A DNA stretch of 64,000 bases from Mucilaginibacter ginsenosidivorans (GTDB lineage Bacteria > Bacteroidota > Bacteroidia > Sphingobacteriales > Sphingobacteriaceae). The position numbers were made by a program, and so were the translations under genes. The DNA is taken from assembly GCF_007971025.1 (NCBI RefSeq), contig NZ_CP042436.1, positions 3,906,001 through 3,970,000 on the forward strand. Reading direction: 5' to 3'. Below the pieces are notes generated by a model, which was not told where the DNA came from, ran no database searches, and saw only the letters and a program-made list of their open reading frames with translations. Positions 25,290-33,976 of the stretch are shown here, one piece after another (position 1 is the stretch's first letter; each line of letters opens with the position of its first letter).

Positions 25290-27296
25290 TTACTTAAGTA
25301 ATGCTTTAGCTTTTGCCACCACGTTATCCACGGTAAATCCAAACTCCTTATAGAGTTCTTCTGCCGGGGCCGACTCACCAAAGCCGTGCATAGCGAGGAC
25401 GTCTCCCTCGTCCGTTACATACTTGTGCCAGCCAAGCGGCGAGGCCATTTCCACCGCCAAGCGTTTCTTAACGGATTTCGGGAACACCTTTTCTTTGTAA
25501 GCAGCCGATTGTTTTTCAAATAGTTCCCACGACGGCATACTTACCACGCGGGCGTTTACGCCATCGGCTTTCAATTTCTCCTGCGCAGCCATAATTAAGG
25601 AAACCTCTGAACCGGTAGCTATCAGTATTACGTCGGGCGTTTTTTCAGAATCTGATAAAATGTAAGCGCCCTTTTCCAATTCAAATGCACTGGTATATTT
25701 ATCCTGGTCGATGACCGGCAATCCCTGGCGGGTGAATACCAATACCACCGGGCCATCTTTATGCTCTAAAGCTACACGCCATGCATGTGCGGTTTCATTC
25801 GCGTCGGCGGGACGAAGTACAACGATATTTGGTATCGAACGCAAAGACGCTAATTGTTCTATCGGTTGATGTGTAGTTCCGTCTTCGCCCAGGCCTATGC
25901 TATCATGTGTATAAACAAATATCGGGCGTATCTTCATAATCGCTGCCAAACGTATAGGCGGCCGCATATACTCAGAAAACATCAGGAACGTGGCGCCGAA
26001 AGGGATAATGCCTTTGGTCAAAGCCATACCATTTAAAGCCGAACCCATTGCATGTTCGCGTATACCAAAATGGAAGTTACGCCCGTCCCTATGCTCAACC
26101 GTGAAAGAGCTGTACTCTTTCATGTTGGTTTCGGTAGATGGGGCGAGGTCAGCAGCGCCGCCTATCAATGTCGGCAATTTTGAAGCAATGGCATTTAACA
26201 CCTTGCCGGACGCCTGGCGGGTTGCCATCTTGCCTTCTGCCTTAAATACCGGTAAACTGTCGGCCCAGCCTTTTGGTAATTCACCGCTGGTTACCTGTTC
26301 ATATTCCGCAGCCAATTCGGGGAATTTCTTTTTATATTCTGCAAAAAGGTCGTTCCATTTCTTTTCTGTATCCGCACCTTTCGCACCGCAATTGCGATAA
26401 TATTCCAGCACTTCATCCGGTACGACAAAGGATTGCTCGGGATCAAATCCAAAGAATTTCTTCACCAGTTTTATCTCATCCGGGCCAAGCGGCGAACCGT
26501 GTGCACCGGCCGTATCCACCTTGTTTGGGCTGCCGTAAGCGATATGCGAACGTACTTTGATGATAGACGGCTTGCTGGTTTCAATTTTAGCGTTGTTTAT
26601 GGCGTTGGAAAGTGCTTTGGTATCGTTAACGTCATTCACTACCTGTACATGCCAGCCGTACGATTCAAAGCGTTTGGCGACATCTTCGTTGAAGGTTATA
26701 TCAGTATCACCCTCTATCGAAATGTGGTTATCATCGTAGATATAAATGATATTGCCCAGCTCCAGATGGCCAGCCAGTGAAGCAGCTTCCGACGCAACAC
26801 CTTCCATCAGGTCGCCATCACTGCACACCGCGTATATTTTGTAGTTAAAGAGATCGAAACCAGGTTTGTTATAACGTGCTGCCAAATATTTCTGACCTAT
26901 GGCAAAACCAACTCCGTTGGCAAATCCCTGTCCAAGCGGGCCGGTAGTTACCTCGATACCATCCAAAAGACCGTATTCGGGGTGACCAGCTGTTTTGCTG
27001 TGCAACTGCCTGAAATTCTTCAGATCATCCATGGTCAGGTCATAACCTGTCATGTAAAGGAAACTATACTGGAACATACAGGCGTGTCCTGCCGAAAGGA
27101 TAAACCTGTCGCGGTTGGCCCAATGTGGGTTCTTAGGGTTATAATGCATGAACTGCGTCCAAAGTACATGGCCAATAGGGGCTATCGCCATGGGCGTGCC
27201 AGGGTGTCCGGAGTTTGCTTTTTGTACAGCATCAGCTGATAATATCCTTACGGTATCTATCGCTAATTGTTCTATGTCTTTTTTATCTGTAGCCAT
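25290..27296 (-). CDS. tkt: Transketolase
   Basis: A 668-residue thiamine-diphosphate enzyme that moves two-carbon ketol units in the non-oxidative pentose-phosphate branch. NSGHPGTPMAIAPIGHVLW, the TPP motif CSDGDLMEGVASEAASLAG, GAHGSPLG, and in the pyrimidine domain FHFGIREHAMGSALNGMAL and THDSIGLGEDGTTHQP are all conserved. Full-length single-chain form with the C-terminal regulatory domain. 31 bases after the glucokinase gene. Confidence 0.97.
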   Translation of the reverse strand: MATDKKDIEQLAIDTVRILSADAVQKANSGHPGTPMAIAPIGHVLWTQFMHYNPKNPHWANRDRFILSAGHACMFQYSFLYMTGYDLTMDDLKNFRQLHSKTAGHPEYGLLDGIEVTTGPLGQGFANGVGFAIGQKYLAARYNKPGFDLFNYKIYAVCSDGDLMEGVASEAASLAGHLELGNIIYIYDDNHISIEGDTDITFNEDVAKRFESYGWHVQVVNDVNDTKALSNAINNAKIETSKPSIIKVRSHIAYGSPNKVDTAGAHGSPLGPDEIKLVKKFFGFDPEQSFVVPDEVLEYYRNCGAKGADTEKKWNDLFAEYKKKFPELAAEYEQVTSGELPKGWADSLPVFKAEGKMATRQASGKVLNAIASKLPTLIGGAADLAPSTETNMKEYSSFTVEHRDGRNFHFGIREHAMGSALNGMALTKGIIPFGATFLMFSEYMRPPIRLAAIMKIRPIFVYTHDSIGLGEDGTTHQPIEQLASLRSIPNIVVLRPADANETAHAWRVALEHKDGPVVLVFTRQGLPVIDQDKYTSAFELEKGAYILSDSEKTPDVILIATGSEVSLIMAAQEKLKADGVNARVVSMPSWELFEKQSAAYKEKVFPKSVKKRLAVEMASPLGWHKYVTDEGDVLAMHGFGESAPAEELYKEFGFTVDNVVAKAKALLK

Positions 27297-27327
27297 CTTG
27301 TGTATTGAAATTGTTGTGTCTTATTCT

Positions 27328-28089
27328 TTAGTTTACTTCTTCTACCGGTGTTGCTGTTATCAGGTCGTGGCGGTGGTCTGATTGCCAAAGCCTGGCGCCA
27401 CCCCTTATTCCTTCGATATTCGATACTATTTTGATATCCTTATCCAGCTTGAATTTTAACTTATCTGAATTACCGCCCCCTATATACAAAGTATCATAAT
27501 TGACTACCGTTTTAATTACGCTAAGTACTTTTTTCATTCGCCGGTTCCATTTTTGCACACCCTCTTTTTGAAGCGCCTTGTCACCTATATATTCGTCATA
27601 ATCCTTGCCTTTGGAAATTGGGTGGTGCGAAATCTCGAGGTGCGGCATCAATTGCCCGTCGACCAATAGCGCCGTCCCGAAACCTGTTCCAAGCGTTACT
27701 ACCATCTCGAGCCCCTTGCCGCTTACCAGGCCAAGGCCCTGCATATCCGCATCGTTCACTACACGCGCCGGCGCCCCAAGTTCTTCCTCCAGTTTCTTGC
27801 TGAGATCAAAATCTTTCCAGGATTCGGTCCCGAGATTCGGCGCAGTTTTTATCACACCGTTTTTTACGTAGCCCGGAAAACCGACCGAGATCCTGTCATA
27901 TCCCGGGAATGATTTGGCCAGTTGTTTGATAGCAGCTACCACGCTTTCGGGCGTAGAGGGCTTTGGCGTCGCAATTTTTTCATAGCTCATCTTCAACTCC
28001 CCTTTTTCATTCAAAATGGTGGCTTTGATGTGTGATCCACCTATATCGATGGAAAGAAATTTTAGTGGAGAACCTTCGGTTTTTTTCAT
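27328..28089 (-). CDS. ppgK: ROK-family glucokinase, polyphosphate-glucokinase type
   Basis: A 253-residue sugar kinase. The phosphate loop is FLSIDIGGSHIKATILNEKG, the catalytic base lies in VVNDADMQGLGLVSG, and the second phosphate loop is VVTLGTGFGTALLVDG. The short length, the VTLGTGFGTAL motif and absence of the zinc-binding CGCGxxGC motif of ordinary ROK kinases match PpgK-type enzymes, which can use polyphosphate or ATP to make glucose 6-phosphate. As first gene of the operon it would feed G6P to Zwf. Assignment to polyphosphate versus ATP is inference. Confidence 0.85.
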   Translation of the reverse strand: MKKTEGSPLKFLSIDIGGSHIKATILNEKGELKMSYEKIATPKPSTPESVVAAIKQLAKSFPGYDRISVGFPGYVKNGVIKTAPNLGTESWKDFDLSKKLEEELGAPARVVNDADMQGLGLVSGKGLEMVVTLGTGFGTALLVDGQLMPHLEISHHPISKGKDYDEYIGDKALQKEGVQKWNRRMKKVLSVIKTVVNYDTLYIGGGNSDKLKFKLDKDIKIVSNIEGIRGGARLWQSDHRHDLITATPVEEVN

Positions 28090-28159
28090 GAATTATTTGA
28101 TAGTGGTTTGAATTGGCTGGTGATTGTGTCTACGAGATGAACCTGTTAATAATTGATAG

Positions 28160-28167
28160 CAAAATTA
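28160..28167 (-). promoter_or_regulatory. -7 promoter box of the pentose-phosphate operon
   Basis: TAATTTTG on the minus strand is an exact TAnnTTTG match, about 70 bases before the ppgK start and in the only large gap upstream of the eight-gene operon. A TTG occurs only about 10 bases upstream of it, closer than the usual 17-23, so the -33 part is unresolved. The remainder of 28168-28428 shows no gene. Confidence 0.45.
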
Positions 28168-28428
28168 GGATAACAATGATTTAACTAATGTCTATTCCGC
28201 TTTGTTTTTTATTTATCCAAAGTAATTTTTTCAAAGCGTTTCATTCTAAACAGGCTTGCGACCGGGTAGATACTGCAATATTAAACAAATTAGATTTTGT
28301 AACAATATTAAGCATGAATTTATATATGAATATCTATAAAATTGACACCGGTTAACGCGAAAAGTAGTAAGTGGGCAATAACTAAAGGAGCATATAAGAG
28401 GTAAGTATAGTACGCCCTGATAAACGAG

Positions 28429-28499
28429 ACGTCGGGGGCAGATTCGAACTGCCGTAAAAGGTTTTGCAGACCATCACCTATCCACTCGGTCACCCGACT
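28429..28499 (-). tRNA. tRNA-Cys (anticodon GCA)
   Basis: On the minus strand the sequence folds as a cloverleaf: T arm GGCAG-TTCGAAT-CTGCC is perfect, the anticodon loop CTGCAAA reads GCA, the D loop contains the GG pair, and the discriminator base is U, an identity element for cysteinyl-tRNA synthetase. Two mismatches are visible: A1-G72 at the top of the acceptor stem and T28-T42 in the anticodon stem. CCA is not encoded. Probably functional, though the stem quality is lower than normal. Confidence 0.8.
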
Positions 28500-28562
28500 A
28501 AAATTTGGCGGACCGCTGTCACGATCCGCCGGTTCAAACCAAAAAACTAATAAATCACTATA

Positions 28563-29183
28563 TTAAAGTCGTTCCGCCACGGCAGCTAATATTTCCTTAG
28601 ACGGGAAAATTTCTGAGAAATTCCAGTCGATATGATCGTATATTATTTTACCCGAAGGCGATATGACATAAGTTGCCAGCAGCGGGACATTAATATCAAC
28701 GCCTGATATCCGGGTCCATATCGGGTCGCTTTCAGAATAAACACCAAAACGCTCGGCCACCTCTCTTTGGGCGTCGAAATAGAAACTTAACGACATGTTG
28801 TTATCCCAGGCCAGTTTCTCAAGCCTTCTCTCCTTCTCAGCGCTGATGACCAGCAGGTTCGCATCAAACCCTCTTATATCCTGTTGTATATTATTCAATT
28901 GCTTTAACAGGTTAAGGCCATATTCGCGCCAATGACTTGAATAGAAACTAATAACCAGCGGCTTGTTCAGCATTTGTCGCAGCATGATGGGACCATGCGT
29001 TTCCACGCCATTGAAAAACTGCTGCCAGCGAAAGTTGTCTTTCTCCAATGTAAAATCAGGAACTGCGTCACCTTTTTTTACGGGCTTCAGCGCATAAGTT
29101 GTTCTGAAGGTGTATTCATGGTTGGGTGCGATTTCGGACATGTCAAACTGTGGATATCGATATGAGTTCATAGCTGCTATCAT
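28563..29183 (-). CDS. Peroxiredoxin-like (AhpC/TSA fold) protein without cysteine
   Basis: A 206-residue thioredoxin-fold protein of the AhpC/TSA/redoxin group: GDAVPDFTLEKDN, LVISFYSSHWREYGLNLLK, LLVISAEKERRLEKLAW, and ATYVISPSGKIIYDHID follow the usual order. In catalytic relatives the loop after the second strand reads like FYRGxWCPYC; here the peroxidatic Cys is Arg86 and the second Cys is Gly89, and there is no cysteine anywhere in the protein. It therefore cannot be a thiol peroxidase and may be a binding or scaffold protein. It has its own promoter with an 11-base inverted repeat immediately upstream. Confidence 0.85.
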   Translation of the reverse strand: MIAAMNSYRYPQFDMSEIAPNHEYTFRTTYALKPVKKGDAVPDFTLEKDNFRWQQFFNGVETHGPIMLRQMLNKPLVISFYSSHWREYGLNLLKQLNNIQQDIRGFDANLLVISAEKERRLEKLAWDNNMSLSFYFDAQREVAERFGVYSESDPIWTRISGVDINVPLLATYVISPSGKIIYDHIDWNFSEIFPSKEILAAVAERL

Positions 29184-29202
29184 TAATTTATATTAACAAA
29201 AG

Positions 29203-29210
29203 CAAATGTA
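29203..29210 (-). promoter_or_regulatory. -7 promoter box of the peroxiredoxin-like gene
   Basis: TACATTTG followed by C on the minus strand is an exact TAnnTTTG box 20 bases before the start codon. The region that would be the spacer and -33 element is occupied by the inverted repeat at 29211-29241. Confidence 0.5.
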
Positions 29211-29241
29211 TATAAATTCTATCTATTTAGTAGAATTTATA
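29211..29241. promoter_or_regulatory. Operator-like perfect inverted repeat
   Basis: TATAAATTCTA (29211-29221) and TAGAATTTATA (29231-29241) are perfect 11-base arms with a 9-base spacer. The repeat abuts the -7 box of the peroxiredoxin-like gene, so a dimeric regulator bound here would compete with RNA polymerase. The A/T-rich arms make chance less unlikely than for a mixed sequence. Confidence 0.4.
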
Positions 29242-29294
29242 GGAGTAAAATTACATCTGCCTGTATTTCAGTTTAATAATTTAAATCTGGATAG

Positions 29295-30185
29295 TCATTC
29301 CACTCCCCTAACCTTCATCTGCATGATATAAACGGCCTTTGATGCTGTTATAAAAAGCAGGTCTTTCTTTTTCCCGGCGAAACACAAATTTGCGGTCCAG
29401 GGCTCGGGAATATCAATGTGTCCTACCTGGGCTCCGGATGGATTAAAAATCGTCACACCTTTTCCTGTGAGATATACATTACCCTGTTCATCCAGCGTCA
29501 TGCCGTCAGAACCCAATTCGCAAAACAATTGTTTATCAGCAAGCTTACCATCGGGCTGAATAGTGTATTTATAAGTTTTGTTTGAGGCTATATCTGCGAT
29601 ATACAAATATTTACCATCCGGCGTGCCCACTATTCCATTGGGCTGTTTCATATCGTTAACCACCATAATGGGACTATGTGTGCCCTTGGGCAAATAATAG
29701 ACATCCTGGCTTTCCAGGTCCGGTTTTTTACGTTGCCACCAATCACGTTGATAGTATGGGTCTGTAATATACATATCGCCGTTCGGAGCTACCCAAACAT
29801 CGTTTGGTCCGTTCATCAGGCGGCCGTTATAATCATTTACCAAAACTGTGATCTTCTTTTTCGGACTTATGGATACCAGCCTGTCATGTTCATCGGCACA
29901 GCTGACAAGGTTACCTTTTGCATCGAAGTAAGTCCCATTCGACCGTTGCGTATTCTCCATCCAGAGTGAAAGTTTGCCATCTGTACTATATTCCCAAATC
30001 TGGTTGTTGGGCTGGTCGGTAAAGAAAACGTTGCCTTTTTTATCTACGGAAGCCCCTTCGGTAAAGCTGAACTGCTTCGCTATCAATTTAGGTCTTTCGG
30101 TGGTATCAAACAGCGCCTGCTGCGCATATCCATGCGCCGTAACACAAGCCGCCGCGATGGCAATAATGAACTTAACGTTTTTCAT
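29295..30185 (-). CDS. Secreted SMP-30/gluconolactonase-family protein
   Basis: A 296-residue six-bladed beta-propeller protein with a Sec signal peptide (cleavage after AHGYA, about residue 21). Motifs FTEGASVDKKGNVFFTDQPN, MNGPNDVWVAPNGDMYITDP and GSDGMTLDEQGNVYLT carry the Glu/Asn/Asp metal ligands of the SMP-30/gluconolactonase/LRE family, which open sugar lactones. It begins 11 bases after the fucosidase stop, so both are probably co-transcribed and act on the same glycan-derived sugar in the periplasm (inference). Confidence 0.9.
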   Translation of the reverse strand: MKNVKFIIAIAAACVTAHGYAQQALFDTTERPKLIAKQFSFTEGASVDKKGNVFFTDQPNNQIWEYSTDGKLSLWMENTQRSNGTYFDAKGNLVSCADEHDRLVSISPKKKITVLVNDYNGRLMNGPNDVWVAPNGDMYITDPYYQRDWWQRKKPDLESQDVYYLPKGTHSPIMVVNDMKQPNGIVGTPDGKYLYIADIASNKTYKYTIQPDGKLADKQLFCELGSDGMTLDEQGNVYLTGKGVTIFNPSGAQVGHIDIPEPWTANLCFAGKKKDLLFITASKAVYIMQMKVRGVE

Positions 30186-30196
30186 AATTTACAATT

Positions 30197-31699
30197 TCAG
30201 GGCGAATGTACAACCGGAGGAGGAAATTTGATCTCCCGGTACAGTCCAAAGTCGCTTAACGCGATACATACCGGCGCTTTGGTGATGCGAAGCCTTACTT
30301 TGCTCGCTTTAACGTTTTCATTGAGACGTATCAGCCGGTTTCCGCCAATGCTCGTGACCGAGGCAATTTGCTGCCATTTGCCGTTTTGCCACGCATCAAC
30401 GGCTACCGCATCTATCCGTTGTCCAAGTTTAATATTTTCTCTTAACCGAATGACATTGAATAATTTAGACTTATGTAAATCAAGAATAAGTTCAGGTGTT
30501 TTTACTTTGTCATCGGTTGCCCAATAGCTGTAACGATCATTATCAAGCAAATGTGCCGGACCGAATTTAGCCATGTTTCCGCCCCTCACATTGCTTGCTT
30601 TCAGTTTTGCGCCTTTCGCCAGGTTAACTGCAAACGTTTTCCTTAAGTTATTTCCGAATTCCTTCAGCTTGTCTACGTCATCGTCGTTGAGCATTCCCCG
30701 TTGATCTGGCTCCAGGCCGAGATCAAGACAGGCGCCCCTTCCCACACTTTTGAAATAAAGGTTCATCAGCGAGTCCGCTGTTTTTGCTTTGCCGTCCTGT
30801 GCCTTATGATAAAACCATCCCGGCCTGAACGGTACATCGCACTCGGCCGGCATCCAATATTCACCATTGCGCTGCCCTTCGGTACCTTCCGAATCTTTGG
30901 TAAATCCATTCCCCGGCTTTTTGCCGGCTTCCGGTGCATGGGGCGTGTATGTGGCCCAACTGGTTTCGCCGGCATGCCCCTCCTCGTTACCAACCCAGCG
31001 CACATCCGGGCCCACATCGCCAAAAATAACGGCATTCGGTTGTAATTTCCGTGCTATGCCCCAGGTTATATCCCAGCCGTAATAGGTAGAGCGGTCAATT
31101 TTACGCACCTCTTTGGCGCCGCCGTAGTACCCATCGCCCCCATTCGCGCCATCGTGCCACACTATAAACAAGGGGCCATAGTTACTATATAATTCTTCCA
31201 GTTGTTTGCGGTAAACATCGGTCACATACTCCGGTTTGCCATATAAGGCGCTATTCCTGTCCCAGGGCGAGCAATAAACGCCCATTTGCATGCCAAGTTT
31301 GTCGCAAGCTTCGCGGTATTCACGCAGAATATCACCTTTGCCATTTTTATAAGGGCTTTTAGAGATATTATGTTCAGTGGTCTTGGTTGGCCAAAGGCAA
31401 AAACCATCATGGTGTTTAGCTACTACGATGATACCCTTAAAACCGCCCGCCTTTGCGGCGCCTACTATTTGCATCGCATTAAACTGGGTGGGATTAAAAA
31501 TCTGAGGGTCTTCATCGCCATAGCCCCACTCCTTATCCGTATAGGTATCCGGCCCGAAGTGTACGATGCAGTACATACCTATGGCCTGCCAGTTCAACTG
31601 GCCCTTTGACGGCAATGGTCCGTATGGTTTTGGTGCGGATTGACAAAATGCCTGTGTAAATACAAAACAGGTTAACAGTGTAAAAAGGGTTCGTTTCAT
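30197..31699 (-). CDS. Secreted alpha-L-fucosidase, GH29, with C-terminal discoidin-like domain
   Basis: A 500-residue glycosidase with signal peptide ending around CFVFTQAFCQS. The GH29 barrel is recognised by IVHFGPDTYTDKEWG, GIIVVAKHHDGFCLWPTK, SPWDRNSALYG and the nucleophile segment FIVWHDGANGGDG (Asp183). Residues about 365-495 form an F5/8 type C (galactose-binding) module, LLDNDRYSYWATDDKVKTP. Family members release alpha-L-fucose from plant or host glycans. The gene is divergent from the GH3 gene; the 105-base gap between them contains a 9-base inverted repeat. Confidence 0.93.
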   Translation of the reverse strand: MKRTLFTLLTCFVFTQAFCQSAPKPYGPLPSKGQLNWQAIGMYCIVHFGPDTYTDKEWGYGDEDPQIFNPTQFNAMQIVGAAKAGGFKGIIVVAKHHDGFCLWPTKTTEHNISKSPYKNGKGDILREYREACDKLGMQMGVYCSPWDRNSALYGKPEYVTDVYRKQLEELYSNYGPLFIVWHDGANGGDGYYGGAKEVRKIDRSTYYGWDITWGIARKLQPNAVIFGDVGPDVRWVGNEEGHAGETSWATYTPHAPEAGKKPGNGFTKDSEGTEGQRNGEYWMPAECDVPFRPGWFYHKAQDGKAKTADSLMNLYFKSVGRGACLDLGLEPDQRGMLNDDDVDKLKEFGNNLRKTFAVNLAKGAKLKASNVRGGNMAKFGPAHLLDNDRYSYWATDDKVKTPELILDLHKSKLFNVIRLRENIKLGQRIDAVAVDAWQNGKWQQIASVTSIGGNRLIRLNENVKASKVRLRITKAPVCIALSDFGLYREIKFPPPVVHSP

Positions 31700-31755
31700 G
31701 CGTGGGGTAGTTGACTTGTGGTTGCTAAAATAGTAGTTTTCTATTTTAATTGTAT

Positions 31756-31799
31756 GATAAACATTTTTAGATAATATTATTTTTCTGCTTATGTTTATC
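31756..31799. promoter_or_regulatory. Inverted repeat between divergent glycosidase genes
   Basis: GATAAACAT (31756-31764) and ATGTTTATC (31791-31799) are perfect 9-base arms 26 bases apart, in the 105-base gap between the divergently transcribed GH29 and GH3 genes. The second arm touches the GH3 start region. A shared operator is plausible; no regulator gene is nearby. Confidence 0.3.
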
Positions 31800-31804
31800 C
31801 TGTT

Positions 31805-33970
31805 ATGAAAAACTGCTTGAAATATGCCATTGCCGTAGGGATCATCTGCTTTCTAAGTCATGCTGCCCTGGCCCAGACTCCCATTTATAAAGACATGAGT
31901 AAACCGCTTGACGAGCGGGTAAAAGACCTGGTGTCCAGGCTGACGCTGGAAGAAAAAGCCTCCCTGCTTGGCTATAACAGCAAAGCCGTTCCACGTCTGG
32001 GCATACCGGCCTATAATTGGTGGAACGAAGGGTTACACGGCGTGGCACGGGCGGGTGAAGCAACGATATTTCCGCAGGCCATAGGCATGGCGGCTACTTT
32101 TAACAGTGACCTGGTTCAGCAGGTATCTACGGTTATTTCAACTGAGGCGAGAGCAAAATATAACCTGGCTATTGCGCACGATCGTCATTTGCAATACATG
32201 GGCCTTACCTTCTGGACGCCCAATATCAATATTTTTCGCGACCCGCGCTGGGGCCGCGGGCAGGAAACTTATGGCGAGGATCCTTACCTTACGGCCACCA
32301 TCGGCAGCGCTTTTGTGAAAGGCCTGCAGGGTAATGATCCGCGTTATTTGAAAACATCAGCAACAGCAAAACACTTTGCGGTGCACAGCGGACCGGAAGC
32401 CGTACGGGATAAATTTGACGCCATTGTGGATGAAAAGGACCTACGCGAAACGTACCTGTATGCTTTTCATGCTTTGGTTAGCGGAGCGCACGTCGAATCG
32501 GTTATGAGTGCTTATAACCGCGTAAATGGCGTACCCAACTCTATTAACAAAATGCTTTTGACCGACATCCTGCGGAATGAATGGGGCTTTAAGGGCCACG
32601 TTGTTACCGATTGCGGCGCGCTTGACGACGTTTTTTCGACACACAAAACTTTACCCGGTCCCGTTGAAACAGCCGCGGCAGCTATCAAAGCGGGTATTAA
32701 CCTCGACTGCTCCACTGTATTGCAGAATGATGTTGTTAAAGCTATCAAACAGGGATTACTGACCGAAAAGGAAGTCGATCTGCGGCTTTCTGAACTGCTT
32801 AAAACCGAATTCAAACTGGGCTTTTATGATGACCCGGGCGGCATACCCTATCATGCTTACGGCGCTGACAGTGTACATAATGCGGCCCATGTCGCATTGT
32901 CGCGAAAAGTTGCCGAACAGAGTATGGTGTTACTGAAAAACAATAACAACCTATTGCCACTGGATAAAGCTAAATATCCCAGCATGATGATCATTGGACC
33001 CAATGCGGCGGCGCTCGATCCCATGATAGGGAATTACCACGGCGTAAGTAGTAAGATTGTGAACTTTGTTGAAGGCATCACCGGGGCTGTCGGACCTGAA
33101 ACGAGGATAGAATATGACCTGGGTGCCAATTACGATGACACCACTCATTTCGGCGGCACCTGGGCGGCCGGCAATACCGACGTAACAATCGCGGTTATCG
33201 GCCTGTCCCCTGTTTTAGAGGGTGAAGCGGGCGATGCGTTCCTATCCAAATCAGGCGGCGACAAAAAGGACCTCAGCCTGCCTGAAAGCGAGATCAAATT
33301 TATGAAGGCACTGCGGCAGAGCGTGAAAACGAAACCCATTATTGCGGTTATTACCGCCGGCAGCGATGTCGATGTTTCGGCTATCGAGCCCTATGCCGAT
33401 GCAATAGTTTTCGCCTGGTACCCGGGCGAACAGGGTGGCAATGCGTTTGCAGATATTCTATTCGGCAAAACATCCCCTTCAGGTCATTTGCCCCTAACCT
33501 TTTATAAGTCGATCAACAACGTTCCCGATTACCAGGACTATTCCATGAAGGGTCGCACTTACCGTTATTTCGATAAGCCCGTTCAATACCCCTTTGGATT
33601 TGGGATGAGCTATACAACTTTTGATTATCAAACACAAACCGCCTCGGCAAAGCAGTACAAGCTAAAAGACACACTTACAGTAGCCATCAACGTAAAAAAC
33701 ACCGGAAAAATGACCGGCGACGAAGTAGTACAGGCTTACATCGAATATCCCCATATTGACCGCATGCCCATAAAAGAACTAAAGGGCTTCAAACGGGTAT
33801 CGGTACCGCAGGGCGGCGAGCAGTTGGCAACTATTAAGATACCCGTTGCCGACCTTCAAAAATGGGATATGAAAAAGCATGATTGGCGCTTATACCCCGG
33901 CGAATATAAATTAGTGCTGGGCAGCAGTTCGCAGGATGAAAAGCTAACCTATTCGTTCACTGTAAAATAA
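31805..33970 (+). CDS. Secreted GH3 beta-glycosidase (xylosidase/glucosidase type)
   Basis: A 721-residue GH3 enzyme with signal peptide (cleavage after HAALA). It has the N-terminal barrel (YNWWNEGLHGVARAGEATIF, DPRWGRGQETYGEDPYL, TAKHFAVHSG), the nucleophile motif HVVTDCGALDD (Asp269), the alpha/beta sandwich (VLLKNNNNLLPLD, WYPGEQGGNAFADILFG, YPFGFGMSYTTF) and a fibronectin III-like C-terminus (NVKNTGKMTGDEVVQ). The YNWWNEGLHGVAR block and the C after the nucleophile resemble beta-xylosidase/arabinosidase-type GH3 members. Acts on oligosaccharides in the periplasm. Confidence 0.94.
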   Translation: MKNCLKYAIAVGIICFLSHAALAQTPIYKDMSKPLDERVKDLVSRLTLEEKASLLGYNSKAVPRLGIPAYNWWNEGLHGVARAGEATIFPQAIGMAATFNSDLVQQVSTVISTEARAKYNLAIAHDRHLQYMGLTFWTPNINIFRDPRWGRGQETYGEDPYLTATIGSAFVKGLQGNDPRYLKTSATAKHFAVHSGPEAVRDKFDAIVDEKDLRETYLYAFHALVSGAHVESVMSAYNRVNGVPNSINKMLLTDILRNEWGFKGHVVTDCGALDDVFSTHKTLPGPVETAAAAIKAGINLDCSTVLQNDVVKAIKQGLLTEKEVDLRLSELLKTEFKLGFYDDPGGIPYHAYGADSVHNAAHVALSRKVAEQSMVLLKNNNNLLPLDKAKYPSMMIIGPNAAALDPMIGNYHGVSSKIVNFVEGITGAVGPETRIEYDLGANYDDTTHFGGTWAAGNTDVTIAVIGLSPVLEGEAGDAFLSKSGGDKKDLSLPESEIKFMKALRQSVKTKPIIAVITAGSDVDVSAIEPYADAIVFAWYPGEQGGNAFADILFGKTSPSGHLPLTFYKSINNVPDYQDYSMKGRTYRYFDKPVQYPFGFGMSYTTFDYQTQTASAKQYKLKDTLTVAINVKNTGKMTGDEVVQAYIEYPHIDRMPIKELKGFKRVSVPQGGEQLATIKIPVADLQKWDMKKHDWRLYPGEYKLVLGSSSQDEKLTYSFTVK

Positions 33971-33976
33971 CGATTA

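Noticed and set aside
29211..29241. Inverted repeat read as terminator of the peroxiredoxin-like gene
   Set aside because: It lies upstream of that gene, is not G/C-rich and lacks a T run on the correct side.
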